Part shown: positions 50,081-59,946 of the stretch, in pieces
How positions within the stretch are numbered: the stretch's first letter is position 1
Layout of the letters: each line of letters opens with the position of its first letter
Origin: Phycisphaerales bacterium
Lineage (GTDB): Bacteria; Planctomycetota; Phycisphaerae; Phycisphaerales; UBA1924
Reading direction: 5' to 3'
Assembly (NCBI GenBank): GCA_016699835.1
Contig: CP064987.1
Coordinates: forward strand, 744,001-808,000
DNA length: 64,000 bases
Made by a program: the position numbers and the translations under genes
Notes under the pieces: generated by a model
Told to the model about the DNA's origin: nothing
The model's database searches: none
Seen by the model: the letters and a program-made list of their open reading frames with translations, nothing else

Positions 50081-53000
50081 ATGGACCGGCGCGTGATGCA
50101 ACTCGTGCCCGAGACATGGCGTGTGGCGATGGCCGCACGCCGACGGTTGTTCTTTGCTGATTTGCTACGACGATCCGCCCCGCTCCTCGCGGGCGCGGCG
50201 GGCGCGGCGGTGCTGGCGGCCGTGGCGTCGAAGGTGTGGCCCGGTCTTCTCCCCGACGACGAACGAGGACTCGTCTGGCTGGGCGGGCTTACTGGTGGGC
50301 TGGTGGGCCTCGCGTTGGGCATGGCGTGGCATCAATCGGCACGACGATGGCGTTCGACGAAGGCGATCTCGATGGCGGCAGCACGGGTCGACGGCGCGCT
50401 GGGGCTCCGTGACACGCTGAGCGCCGCCCTGGACGTCGCCTCGCGAGGCTCGACCCAGAAGGGTTCAACGAATCTCTCATCGTTCGAGGCGCTTGCCGTG
50501 GAGCGTGCCGAGTCGATGGCCCCGCGTGTCTCGGCCAAGGTAGCGACGCCGGTGCGATGCCCGGGGCTGTTGGCGCTCGGGCCGGTGCTCCTCTCGTTGG
50601 CCGCGGGCGTGTGGTTGTGGGCGCCGGCTCGTGCGCTGGCGATCGACCCGATGGTCGCGGCGAAGGAGCAGGCCAAGGCCGAGACGTCCCGGGCCGCAAC
50701 GCAGATCACGCAGTCCGCAGCGTCCCTCGCCGATTCGGTCGCGACGCCTGAGGCAAAGCAGATCGTCGAGCGCGAGTCGCAGCGCGCGGCCGAGATCGAG
50801 CGCGAACTCCGCGAGGGAACGCACGACGCGACCGAGGCACGATCCCAGGCGGCGCGATCGCTGACCCAGGCTGCGGACTCGCTCGAGCAGCGTGCGACCG
50901 AGCAAGCCAAAGCCGCCGACGAGGTCGCGGCACGCCTCGCGGAAGCGGCGCAGGATTCGTCCACGGACGCGGACCGCTCGGCGTTGAGCGAGGCCCTCTC
51001 CCGGGGCGATCTGGAGCACGCGGCAGAGATTCTGGATCGAGTGCGTGACGGCGTCGATCGGATGAGCCCCGCTGAGCGGGAGCAACTATCTCGGGATCTC
51101 GAGTCGCTCTCCGAGCGATTGCGAGACCATACGACCGATGAATCACCCGGCGACACCACGGGAAACACCCCAGTTCGACATGAGACCACGCCAACGGAGT
51201 CACCAGAGCCAGGATCGAAAGACGCGGCCGAGCGCGACCAGCCCAACGCCCAAGGAGCACCGAACGAGACGAGATCGCCCAATAAATCCGAGACACCGAA
51301 CGCCAAGCGTGACCGTGAGGCGATCGCGGACGCGGCGGAGCGTGCGGCCGAGTCCCTGAGGCGTGATACCACGACGACGCCGCGGACTGAAGAACCAAAT
51401 GAGAACCCCGCGGCCGGTGAGACGAGTTCGAGCGAGAAGCCCCGAGCGAGCGAGAACTCAACACCGACGGAATCCCCCAAGCCCGGCACGAGCACGGACG
51501 CCGCACAGAAACGCGAGCCATCGGATCAATCGAAGGATGATGGTTCGAAAGGTGAGAGCGTCGCACCAAAGAATCGCGAGACCCCATCGAACGGACAGCG
51601 CCCATTGGATCAGAAGACGACGGGCCAGAAATCCAACGACACCAACGCTGAGGGTGGGCAGACCCAACGCACAAACTCCGACAACCCGAACGCCAACGGG
51701 ACGATGGCTGATGGCGCAAAGTCTGACGGCACGAGTTCCCAAAGCACGAATTCTGACGACGCGAGGACCGATGGAGAGAAGCCGGAGAACTCCAACCCCA
51801 GCGAGGCGAATGCCACGTCATCGAAGGGCGATTCGGACCACGCCAAGCAGGGTGAGACCGGAACCTCCGAGAAGCCATCATCGAGTGGAACCGCGACGCC
51901 TCGCGAGCCGGGGACTGGGAAGAACTCGGAGTCGGGGAAGAACGACGCCACATCCACGCCGGACACGAATCGAGATTCAAAGTCCACGCCTCCGGAAATA
52001 GACAAGAACTCACAATCCGGCGAGAACGGTTCGACTCGGGACAAACCAACCGAAAACGGTTCCACTCCGAAGACCCAGCCAGGCAACAACTCGAAGACCG
52101 ACTCGAACAACCCCGGCACTGAGAAACCCACGGGTTCGCAAACGGATCGGCAATCGTCCCCAGGGCAGACTCAACCGGGAACCAAACCCGGCGCCACGCC
52201 TGAAAAAGAACCGACCAACAAAGCCGGAGACAAGCCGAACGAACCATCTGGAGAACGGCCGACAGCCAAACCCGGGGCCTCGCCTGATGCGCCATCTGGA
52301 GAGAGTCCAACTTCGCCGCAGCCTGGCGATTCGAAGGACGCTCCAACAGAGACGGGCTCATCATCATCGAACAAGCGAGACACGAACGCAACGGGCAAGG
52401 ACTCACCCTCGGACACGCCGGGGTCGGATCGCAAGCCAGGGGAAAGCCCGCGTGCATCAGACGATTCCTCGGCCACGCCCGGCGGGTCGCCAAGTGAGTC
52501 GTCCGAGCCGCGTGCACCAACGTCGCTCGAGGAGTTGAGCGAGTCGCTTCGGCGCGTGGCGCGGCGATCGTCGGATCAGACCATGGCCCGCGAGGACGCC
52601 GAGAAGATGCGAGAGGCGGCGAGAGAACTCCTCCGCGACGCGACCCCCGAGCAGCGCAAGCAGATGGAGGACCTCGCGCGACAGATCGCGAAATCACAGG
52701 GCAAAGAAGCCCAGGACCCCGCGTCAATTCCATCAGATGATGGCTCGAATCCATCCGCACAGGACAACTCGGCCAGCACTGGAAACTCGAACGCGTCGCG
52801 CAACTCGCGTGACGCCCGGGGCACAAGTCCACTCCCTTCGCCAACCCAAAAGCCAGGCAATGGCAACGCCCCGATCCGCATGACGGCGAACAACGATCGC
52901 CCCGGCGAGGCGACGCAGGATGTGGACGCCCGTCGCCCAGGCGATGGCGCAGGCAACGAACGCGTGCTGGCCGAGTGGTTCGACAAGAACCCGAAGAACT

Positions 53001-53233
53001 CCGGCAATGCGCCGGGTGGCGCGCCCCCGGTCGCACAGATGAAGCGAGCCGCGGAGGGCGCGGAGAAATCCATCGAGTCCAAATCCGTCCCGCCGAGGTA
53101 CGCCGACCTGGTTCGACGCGTCTTCCAGAGGTACGTCGAACGCGGTCAGTCTGGTACGGGCGACTCAAGCGGCGGCACCCGGCCTGACGGATCCTCCGAG
53201 GGTGCGCCCAAGGGCGGCGCGAGCACGCCGTGA
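50081..53233 (+). CDS. Large membrane protein with long disordered region (DUF4175-like)
   Basis: A 1050-residue protein. Three hydrophobic segments lie in the first 190 residues, then an Ala/Glu/Arg-rich helical coil (200 to 345), then about 480 residues of low-complexity Asn/Ser/Thr/Pro/Lys/Gly sequence that is surely disordered, then a conserved-looking C-terminal helical part ('TSLEELSESLRRVARRSSDQ', 'PPRYADLVRRVFQRYVERG'). The layout resembles DUF4175-type proteins found beside vWA/BatA genes. Its stop is embedded in the GTG start of the vWA gene (GTGA), so the two are coupled. A MoxR ATPase and DUF58 gene, usual partners, are not in the window. Confidence 0.8.
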   Translation: MDRRVMQLVPETWRVAMAARRRLFFADLLRRSAPLLAGAAGAAVLAAVASKVWPGLLPDDERGLVWLGGLTGGLVGLALGMAWHQSARRWRSTKAISMAAARVDGALGLRDTLSAALDVASRGSTQKGSTNLSSFEALAVERAESMAPRVSAKVATPVRCPGLLALGPVLLSLAAGVWLWAPARALAIDPMVAAKEQAKAETSRAATQITQSAASLADSVATPEAKQIVERESQRAAEIERELREGTHDATEARSQAARSLTQAADSLEQRATEQAKAADEVAARLAEAAQDSSTDADRSALSEALSRGDLEHAAEILDRVRDGVDRMSPAEREQLSRDLESLSERLRDHTTDESPGDTTGNTPVRHETTPTESPEPGSKDAAERDQPNAQGAPNETRSPNKSETPNAKRDREAIADAAERAAESLRRDTTTTPRTEEPNENPAAGETSSSEKPRASENSTPTESPKPGTSTDAAQKREPSDQSKDDGSKGESVAPKNRETPSNGQRPLDQKTTGQKSNDTNAEGGQTQRTNSDNPNANGTMADGAKSDGTSSQSTNSDDARTDGEKPENSNPSEANATSSKGDSDHAKQGETGTSEKPSSSGTATPREPGTGKNSESGKNDATSTPDTNRDSKSTPPEIDKNSQSGENGSTRDKPTENGSTPKTQPGNNSKTDSNNPGTEKPTGSQTDRQSSPGQTQPGTKPGATPEKEPTNKAGDKPNEPSGERPTAKPGASPDAPSGESPTSPQPGDSKDAPTETGSSSSNKRDTNATGKDSPSDTPGSDRKPGESPRASDDSSATPGGSPSESSEPRAPTSLEELSESLRRVARRSSDQTMAREDAEKMREAARELLRDATPEQRKQMEDLARQIAKSQGKEAQDPASIPSDDGSNPSAQDNSASTGNSNASRNSRDARGTSPLPSPTQKPGNGNAPIRMTANNDRPGEATQDVDARRPGDGAGNERVLAEWFDKNPKNSGNAPGGAPPVAQMKRAAEGAEKSIESKSVPPRYADLVRRVFQRYVERGQSGTGDSSGGTRPDGSSEGAPKGGASTP

Positions 53234-56200
53234 CGCTTCGACTCGAGCAACCCGCGTGGCTGTGGATTCTCGCGCTGGCGATCCCGATGATCGCCGCCGG
53301 AGCGTGGTGGTTCGCGACGCTCACACCGGTGCGGCGTGTGCTGAGCGTGATCCTGCGAACGATCCTCGTCACGGTGCTCGCGCTCGCGATGGCGGGGTTG
53401 TCATCGTCGCGCGAGGCCGATCGCTTCGCCGCGATTGCCGTGGTCGATGTTTCGGATTCGGTCCGCGCGTTCGATTCCAGCGGCGACAGCGCGAACGCCG
53501 ACACCTCGGTCGAAACCGTCAACGCGATCGAGCGGGCGAGACGATTCCTGCGTGAGGCCTCGACCGGACGCAAGGCCGATGACCTGCTGGGCGTGGTCGT
53601 TTTCGACGGCTCGGCGATCGCGGCGTCGGCGCCGACACGGGGCGACGCGCTCGATCGCTCTCTCGACATTCGGCTGCATGAGGGCACGGACATCGAGGGC
53701 GCGCTCAGGCTCGCCGCGAGCCTGGTGCCGCGCGATGCCGTTGGTCGTTTAATCCTCATCACCGACGGAAACCAAACGGCCGGAGACGCGGTCCGCGCGG
53801 CGGACGCCATCGCCTCGAACTCCACAGCACAGTTTCCGATCGATGTCATCCCCGTGCGATACTCGATCGCGCACGAGGTCCGTGTGGTCTCGCTCGACGT
53901 CCCCAGCGCCTCGCCCGCGGACACCATCGTGACCGCGCGCGTCGTCCTCGAGAGCGCGGCACCGGTGACGGGAGTCTTACGGCTGACAGACAACTCCCAA
54001 CCGCTCGTGCTCGGAAACGATGCCGAGGGCAACCCAGCGACCGCACGACGCCTGCGGCTTTCGGCGGGGCGACACGTCGAGACGATCGAGATTCGTCTGC
54101 CAGCGGATCGCGTGCATCGGATGCGTGCCGAGTTCACGCCGGAGCCTGATCCTTCAGGCGCTCCGGTAGACACGCTCGCCGAGAACAACGCGGCAGAAGC
54201 CGTGACGACAACGCCCGGCGTCTCGTCCGTGCTCATCGTGGATGGATCGCGTGCCGGTTCCGGCGGTGGCCCGCTCGCGCAAGTGCTCGAACGCCGCGGC
54301 CTGCGCGTCACCAGCGTCACGCCCGAGTCCATGCCGACGGATCTGCTCACGCTCCAGGGCTACGACCTCGTCATCCTCGACAACTGCCCCGCCGACGACT
54401 TCGACCAAGCCGCCCAGCGAAACCTGAGCACCTTCGTGCGCGAACTCGGCGGCGGACTCATCATGACCGGCGGGAAACAGGCCTTCATCAGCGGCGGCTG
54501 GCGCGGCAGCCTCCTCGAGCCGATCCTGCCCGTGCGTCTCGATTCGCCCAACAAGATCCTCGAGCCGATGGTCGCGACGGTCCTCGTCACCGATTCCTCG
54601 GGCTCGATGGCGTGGCCCGTCTTCGGGAGCAACAAGAGCAAACAGCAACTCGCCAACGAGGCGGCAGCACTCGCGATCCGCAGCATCGACCCCCTCGACA
54701 TGGTCGGCCTCATCGCCTTCAACAACCAGCCCGAGGTCGTCATCCCGCTCGCCCCCAACGCCGATCCAGCAGCGAACTCGGACAAGGCGATGCGTGTGCA
54801 CCCCGATGGTGGCACGAACATCCCGCCCGCGCTCGATCTCGCGGCGTCACAACTGGGCACGACCAAGGCCGCCGTGAAACACATCATCGTGCTCACCGAT
54901 GGCCGATCTCAGGGACGCGACTTTCTCCCCGAGCAGTGCGCGCGTCTGAGCAAGAAGGGCATCCGCGTCTCGACGATCGCCGTGGGCGCCGACGCCGACA
55001 CCGAAATGATGGAGCAGATGGCCTCTCGCGGCGGCGGGGAATACTTCTTCGTCTCCAGCGCGTCCGCCCTCCCGCGGATCTTCCTCAAGGCGATCCGAGT
55101 CGCCCGGGCGCCCGCCTATCGCGAGGAGGTCTTCCAACCGCTGCTCATGCCCACGGGCGCGCCCGCAACCGTCGGGCTGTCGGCCCTCCCGCCGCTGAAC
55201 GGGCTATGCCTCACCGAGTTTCGCAGGGACGCGACCGTCTCGAACGACATCGTCTCCGAGCAGGGCGAACCCTTGCTCAGCACCTGGGCCGTCGAACTGG
55301 GGCGCGTGGCGGCATTCACATCAGACACCGGCACGCCGAGCGGCGATTCGAGTCACGCCTGGGCCGATACATGGCTGGACTGGCCCGGATACGAGACGAT
55401 GTGGTCCCAACTCGCGCGGGCGATCGCGCGACCGGCGACCAGCGTCTCGTTCACACCCACCACAACCAACGAGGGCGGTCGCACCCGGATCCGCCTTGAA
55501 TCGATCGATGATTCCTTGCTCGCGCCCGACGCCGGCCCGCTCACCATGAAGGGCTCGGTATACGCGGGCAACTCAACGATGGCGGATCTTTCGTTCACGC
55601 CTGTGGGGCCAGGAGTCTTCGAGGCCACGATTCCAACGCCAAACTCCAGCGATGGACCGGCGATCATCATCGCAAGGCCGACGCGCATGCCCAACGCGAA
55701 CTCGAGCAACACAGACCGCGCCTCAGCGTTATCGCCGGTCATCGTGGGCGTCTCGCCCCCGGCCTCCGCAGAGTTGGCGTCGCTCACCTCGAACAACACA
55801 CTCCTGGAGCAGATCGCGAATCGCTCGGGCGGACGCGTTCTCGACCTCAACGACCCCGCAGCACGACTCTTTGTCCGAGCCGGAGTGCCGCCGCGCTTCG
55901 CGGTTACGCCGCTCACCATGCCGCTGCTCGCGTGGGCGATCGTGCTGCTGATGCTGGACATCGCCAACCGCCGCGTCGCCTGGGATCGGCTCTTCTCGAC
56001 GGACGAGATCAGGGAGACCCAGCGAGCACTCGAAGAGAAATCACGCAAGGCGGCGGCGGGCGTCGGCGCCGCGCTCGGCAGCGTTCGCGGCACACGCACC
56101 GACGCCCACGACCCGCTCGTGAGCACCTCGCTCACGCTCAGCGAGGAAGACGCGAGAAGACTCCGAGACCAGGCCCGCGAGAATCGCCGCGCCGCCCGCA

Positions 56201-56385
56201 TGGCCCAACAGTCCCAGTCAACTCCGAACGCGACACCACCCATTGAAACCGCAACACGCACATCTACCACCACTCCAGTTGAATCGTCACCGTCTCCTAT
56301 GGACAGCACGCAAGAGAAACGCGAGGAATCAAGCGACCTCCTGGCCGCCAAACGTCGCGCCTCAAAGCGATTCGAGGAGAACTGA
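53230..56385 (+). CDS. Membrane protein with two vWA domains and GATase1-like domain
   Basis: A 1051-residue protein. Two N-terminal transmembrane helices precede a first vWA domain with metal-site motif 'VVDVSDSVRAF' (Asp73), a middle class-I glutamine amidotransferase-like fold ('SVLIVDGSRAGSGG', 'LTLQGYDLVILDNCPADDF', 'FVRELGGGLIMTGGKQAF'), a second vWA with complete 'LVTDSSGSMAWPV' (Asp455) and 'IIVLTDGRSQG', and a last transmembrane helix near 900. The amidotransferase fold lacks an obvious catalytic Cys. Such proteins accompany MoxR ATPases; a role in metal-dependent assembly at the envelope is inferred. Confidence 0.88.
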   Translation: MTLRLEQPAWLWILALAIPMIAAGAWWFATLTPVRRVLSVILRTILVTVLALAMAGLSSSREADRFAAIAVVDVSDSVRAFDSSGDSANADTSVETVNAIERARRFLREASTGRKADDLLGVVVFDGSAIAASAPTRGDALDRSLDIRLHEGTDIEGALRLAASLVPRDAVGRLILITDGNQTAGDAVRAADAIASNSTAQFPIDVIPVRYSIAHEVRVVSLDVPSASPADTIVTARVVLESAAPVTGVLRLTDNSQPLVLGNDAEGNPATARRLRLSAGRHVETIEIRLPADRVHRMRAEFTPEPDPSGAPVDTLAENNAAEAVTTTPGVSSVLIVDGSRAGSGGGPLAQVLERRGLRVTSVTPESMPTDLLTLQGYDLVILDNCPADDFDQAAQRNLSTFVRELGGGLIMTGGKQAFISGGWRGSLLEPILPVRLDSPNKILEPMVATVLVTDSSGSMAWPVFGSNKSKQQLANEAAALAIRSIDPLDMVGLIAFNNQPEVVIPLAPNADPAANSDKAMRVHPDGGTNIPPALDLAASQLGTTKAAVKHIIVLTDGRSQGRDFLPEQCARLSKKGIRVSTIAVGADADTEMMEQMASRGGGEYFFVSSASALPRIFLKAIRVARAPAYREEVFQPLLMPTGAPATVGLSALPPLNGLCLTEFRRDATVSNDIVSEQGEPLLSTWAVELGRVAAFTSDTGTPSGDSSHAWADTWLDWPGYETMWSQLARAIARPATSVSFTPTTTNEGGRTRIRLESIDDSLLAPDAGPLTMKGSVYAGNSTMADLSFTPVGPGVFEATIPTPNSSDGPAIIIARPTRMPNANSSNTDRASALSPVIVGVSPPASAELASLTSNNTLLEQIANRSGGRVLDLNDPAARLFVRAGVPPRFAVTPLTMPLLAWAIVLLMLDIANRRVAWDRLFSTDEIRETQRALEEKSRKAAAGVGAALGSVRGTRTDAHDPLVSTSLTLSEEDARRLRDQARENRRAARMAQQSQSTPNATPPIETATRTSTTTPVESSPSPMDSTQEKREESSDLLAAKRRASKRFEEN

Positions 56386-56582
56386 CCCGAATTCCCCTTG
56401 GATTCACGACCCGTTCGACCGGAATCACTCGCCCAAAGCCCATCAGGCCGCGGCAGTCTCGAAATCGTTGGTGGTTCCGCTCTGGGAATGTCCACAATCA
56501 CATCGCCCGATGTGTGTGCACGCTCCGCCACGAGTCGTGAAGCCATCCGCCAGGATCGGAATCACGCCCAGAGCAACCTCCA

Positions 56583-58271
56583 CTACTCCTCAGGCTTGTA
56601 CGTCTCCCCAAACTCACCCGACTCCAGCGCCTCATCAAAGCCGACATCCACCTCGCTCGACCCGTCGTCGCTCATCAGGTCGTCCCCGAACTCCTTGAGC
56701 AACTGCTCGTCGGTCATCGACTCGACCTCCGCCGCTCGCTGACGCGCCCGCGAGTCCGTCCCCTTCATCCCGCGCGTGATCCGCACAGGCCCCTCGCCCC
56801 CGTCCGCCCTCGCCAGATCGTCCTCACGCTGACGCCGCGCACGGATCACCAGCCGGATCGGCACCTCCGGGAACGGGAACTCCTCGCGGAAGCGGTTCAG
56901 CAAAAACCGCAGATAGTTCGGCCGGAACAACTCCGGCTTGTTCACCACCATCGTGATCGTCGGCGGCGCCACCCCCGTCTGCGCCACATAGAACACCTTA
57001 GCCCGAGTCCCCACCGTGTCCGTCGGCCCGCGCGTCTCCATGATCCGTCGCACCAGCCGATTCAAATGCCCCGTCGTCACCCGCGTCTCCGCCTGCTCAC
57101 GCAACTCCATCGCGAGTTTCATCGTCTTCTGCACGTTCCGACCCGTCGCCGCCGTCATGAACGCGATCGGCGCAAACCACAACCCCTTCAACTCCTTGCG
57201 GATGTACTCCTCATACCGCTCCGTCGTCGCCGGCCTCCCCCGATCGTCCGCCCCGCCCTCAGCGAGGTCCCACTTGTTCACCACGATCACCACCGGCTTG
57301 TACGACTTCTGCGCCAAGGCCGCCAGCTGCTCATCCACCTGGCTGATCCGCTCCGTCGCGTCCAGCATCATGAAGATCACGTCCGCCCGCTCGATCGCCC
57401 GCTGCACGCGATCGAACGCGAAGTGCTCCACCATGTTCTGGAAACTGCGCTTCCGCCGCAGCCCCGCCGTGTCGATCACCACCACGCTCTTGCCGTCCCA
57501 CTCCAGGCGCACATCCACCGCGTCGCGCGTCGTCCCCGCGATCTCCGACACAATCATCCGCGGCTCGCCCGCCAGCGTGTTCACCAGCGTGCTCTTCCCC
57601 GCATTCCGCTTCCCGATCACCGCCAGCATCAGATCCGCCGGTGGCCGATCATCCACCCCCGAGTCCTCGGGCAGCATCCCAAAGACACGATCCATGAACT
57701 CACGCCGGAAATAGTTCGTCCGCGCCGACGTCATCCACGCCTCGCCAAACCCCAAAGACGAAAGATCCAGCGCGTGCATCTCCCACTTGGGCCCATCCAC
57801 CTTCGTCGCGATCACCACCACCGGCGCCTTCGTCTTCGCCCCCGCCTCGCCCTTCCCGCCGCCCTTGCCGCCCTTCCCCAATCGACGCTCGCGAAGCAGC
57901 CGCGCAATCTCCTCATCCTGAGGCGTCACCCCCTGCTGCACATCGATCGCAAACAGGATCAGATCCGCACCCTCCACCGCTTGCGCGATCTGGAACTCGA
58001 TCGACTCCGTCAACCGCGCCAGATCCGCCCCCACCTCGTCGAATCGCTCACCCTCCGCCACATACACGCCAAACCCACCCGTGTCCATGAACTCCACCGT
58101 CTTTGACGCCCGATTGTCCGGCGACGGCACATCCACAATCGCCGTCACACGATCGCGCGTCACCCCGGGCGTCGGGTCCACAATCGACACCTTCGCCCCC
58201 GCGATCATGTTCATCAGCGAACTCTTGCCCACGTTCGGGCGTCCCACAATGGCCACACGCGGAATCGGCAT
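56583..58271 (-). CDS. der: GTPase Der (EngA), 50S ribosome assembly
   Basis: A 562-residue double GTPase needed for large-subunit maturation. Domain 1: 'GRPNVGKSS', 'GVTRDR', 'DTGG', and 'VVIATKVDG' where the usual NKxD is TKxD. Domain 2: 'GKRNAGKST', 'GTTRDA', 'DTAGLRRK' and 'VVNKWDLAE'. The KH-like C-terminal domain includes 'PPTITMVVNKPELFRPNYLR'. A Lys/Gly insert ('GKGGKGGGKGEAG') in domain 1 and an acidic C-terminal tail of about 60 residues make it longer than usual (about 440 to 490). Confidence 0.95.
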   Translation of the reverse strand: MPIPRVAIVGRPNVGKSSLMNMIAGAKVSIVDPTPGVTRDRVTAIVDVPSPDNRASKTVEFMDTGGFGVYVAEGERFDEVGADLARLTESIEFQIAQAVEGADLILFAIDVQQGVTPQDEEIARLLRERRLGKGGKGGGKGEAGAKTKAPVVVIATKVDGPKWEMHALDLSSLGFGEAWMTSARTNYFRREFMDRVFGMLPEDSGVDDRPPADLMLAVIGKRNAGKSTLVNTLAGEPRMIVSEIAGTTRDAVDVRLEWDGKSVVVIDTAGLRRKRSFQNMVEHFAFDRVQRAIERADVIFMMLDATERISQVDEQLAALAQKSYKPVVIVVNKWDLAEGGADDRGRPATTERYEEYIRKELKGLWFAPIAFMTAATGRNVQKTMKLAMELREQAETRVTTGHLNRLVRRIMETRGPTDTVGTRAKVFYVAQTGVAPPTITMVVNKPELFRPNYLRFLLNRFREEFPFPEVPIRLVIRARRQREDDLARADGGEGPVRITRGMKGTDSRARQRAAEVESMTDEQLLKEFGDDLMSDDGSSEVDVGFDEALESGEFGETYKPEE

Positions 58272-58379
58272 CGATCGTCCCCATCAAAATCTCAATCACA
58301 AAACGCCAAGCCCCAATCATAGGTCGCACGCCAACCTACCCCGCCGATACACACCCGCCAAACACTCATATCCTTCCCC

Positions 58380-59852
58380 GTGCCAGAAAATCAGGCCCAT
58401 TCCTCGCCCAACCCACACGATCAACCACACGATCAATCCCCCGATCCAACCCTCCCCTCGTGGGGCACAGAATCCACGGAAACCCGACTCGCCCGCCTCG
58501 CCAAGGACGCCCGCGCTCTGCCCCCAATCCCAGGCGTCTACCTCCTGAAGGACCACACCGGCGTCGTCCTCTACGTCGGCAAGGCCGCACGACTCCCCGA
58601 CCGCGTCTCGTCCTACTTCGTCCCCAGCGCCGACCTCGGCCCGCGCAAAGAGCCCCTCCGCGATCTCGTCCACGCCATCGATCACATCCCCTGCGAGACC
58701 GAGTGGGAGGCACTCCTCGCCGAGAACCGCCTCATCAAGGACATCAAGCCGCGCTTCAACACGCGCCTCCTCGACGATAAAACCTTCCCCTACCTCGCCA
58801 TCACCACGCGCGAGGACTTCGCCCGCGTCGTCGTCACCCGCGACCTCACCGCCCCCGAACTCAAAGGCGCCCGATTCCTCGGCCCCTTCGCCCACGCCGG
58901 CGCCCTCCGCGAAGCGGTCCAGGTCCTCCAGCGCATCTTCAAGTTCCGCACCTGCTCCCTCGACATCATCGAGAACCACCCGAGCAACAAACACTTCCGC
59001 CCCTGCATCCTCCACGCCATCGGCCAGTGCACCGCCCCCTGCGCCGACAAGATCACCAAAGACGCCTACAAGGCCGACATCGACCGCTTCCTCCGCTTCC
59101 TCGACACCAAGCGCAGCGTCGTTCTCAAGGAACTCACCGCCGAGATGGCCGCCGCCTCCGAGTCACAGAACTACGAGCGCGCCGCCGTCCTCCGCGACCA
59201 GATCCGCGCCATCGAGAAACTCGAAGCCCGCGCCAGCCGAAGCGACGGCTGGCAGCCCGAGACCGAAGCCTCCATCATCGAGCCGCAGAAGTCCCTCAAA
59301 TCCCTCCAGCGCATCCTCGGCCTTCACGACCCCATCCGCTGCATCGAGGCCATCGACATCGCCCATCTCCAGGGCAGCGAAACCGTCGCCTCCAAGGTCT
59401 GCTTCGTCGACGCACGCCCCCTCAAAAGTGAATACCGCCGCTACAAAATCCAGACCGCCCAGAGCGGCGACGGCGGCCCTGACAGCATCATGGTCGGCAC
59501 CGCCGGAAAAAACGACGACTACGCCTCCATCCGAGAGGTCGTTGAACGCCGCTACAAAGAAGCCGGCGCCGGCCACGAGTTGTACCCCGACGTCATCCTC
59601 ATCGACGGCGGCCTCGGCCAACTCCACGCCGCCCTCGAAGCCTTCGAATCCCTCGACGTCAAACCCCCCATGGTCATCTCTCTCGCCAAGAAGGAAGAAC
59701 TCATCTACGTCCAACGCCGCTCCACGCCCATCCGCCTCTCCAGAACCAACCCAGGCCTCCGCCTCTGCCAGGCCATCCGAGACGAGGCCCATCGCTTCGC
59801 CCAGCACTACCACCACGTGCTGCGAAGAAAGGCGACGCTGGAAGAAGACTAA
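58380..59852 (+). CDS. uvrC: UvrC-type excinuclease subunit, C-terminally short
   Basis: A 490-residue nucleotide excision repair endonuclease. The GIY-YIG domain (N-terminal) shows 'IPGVYLLKDHTGVVLYVGKA' and 'EALLAENRLIKDIKPRFN' for the 3' cut; a UVR motif lies in 'ESQNYERAAVLRDQIRAIE'; four Cys ('FRTCSLD', 'RPCILHAIGQCTAPC') suggest the Fe-S site; the RNase H-like domain has the DDH triad 'EAIDIAH', 'LIDGGLGQLHAA' and 'DEAHRFAQHYH'. The protein stops right after this last motif ('RRKATLEED') and lacks the tandem helix-hairpin-helix domain of normal UvrC (about 600 residues). The GTG start has no clear binding site. Confidence 0.88.
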   Translation: MPENQAHSSPNPHDQPHDQSPDPTLPSWGTESTETRLARLAKDARALPPIPGVYLLKDHTGVVLYVGKAARLPDRVSSYFVPSADLGPRKEPLRDLVHAIDHIPCETEWEALLAENRLIKDIKPRFNTRLLDDKTFPYLAITTREDFARVVVTRDLTAPELKGARFLGPFAHAGALREAVQVLQRIFKFRTCSLDIIENHPSNKHFRPCILHAIGQCTAPCADKITKDAYKADIDRFLRFLDTKRSVVLKELTAEMAAASESQNYERAAVLRDQIRAIEKLEARASRSDGWQPETEASIIEPQKSLKSLQRILGLHDPIRCIEAIDIAHLQGSETVASKVCFVDARPLKSEYRRYKIQTAQSGDGGPDSIMVGTAGKNDDYASIREVVERRYKEAGAGHELYPDVILIDGGLGQLHAALEAFESLDVKPPMVISLAKKEELIYVQRRSTPIRLSRTNPGLRLCQAIRDEAHRFAQHYHHVLRRKATLEED

Positions 59853-59888
59853 CACGCACGCTCAGATACGTCTCCGTTCCTGGGTACC

Positions 59889-59905
59889 CCCACGCTCCGC
59901 GTGGG
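59889..59905. repeat. REP-like palindrome after uvrC
   Basis: Perfect 7-bp inverted repeat CCCACGC / GCGTGGG with TCC loop, 37 bp past the uvrC stop. It may serve as a transcript end; C/T-rich sequence follows. Confidence 0.45.
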
Positions 59906-59946
59906 CTACTTCCTCTACTCCATGCTCCATTCCCCTCACGAACAAC

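Noticed and set aside
50706..54350. 1214-codon minus-strand frame opposite the DUF4175-like and vWA genes
   Set aside because: Composition and lack of motifs mark it as a shadow of the two plus-strand genes.
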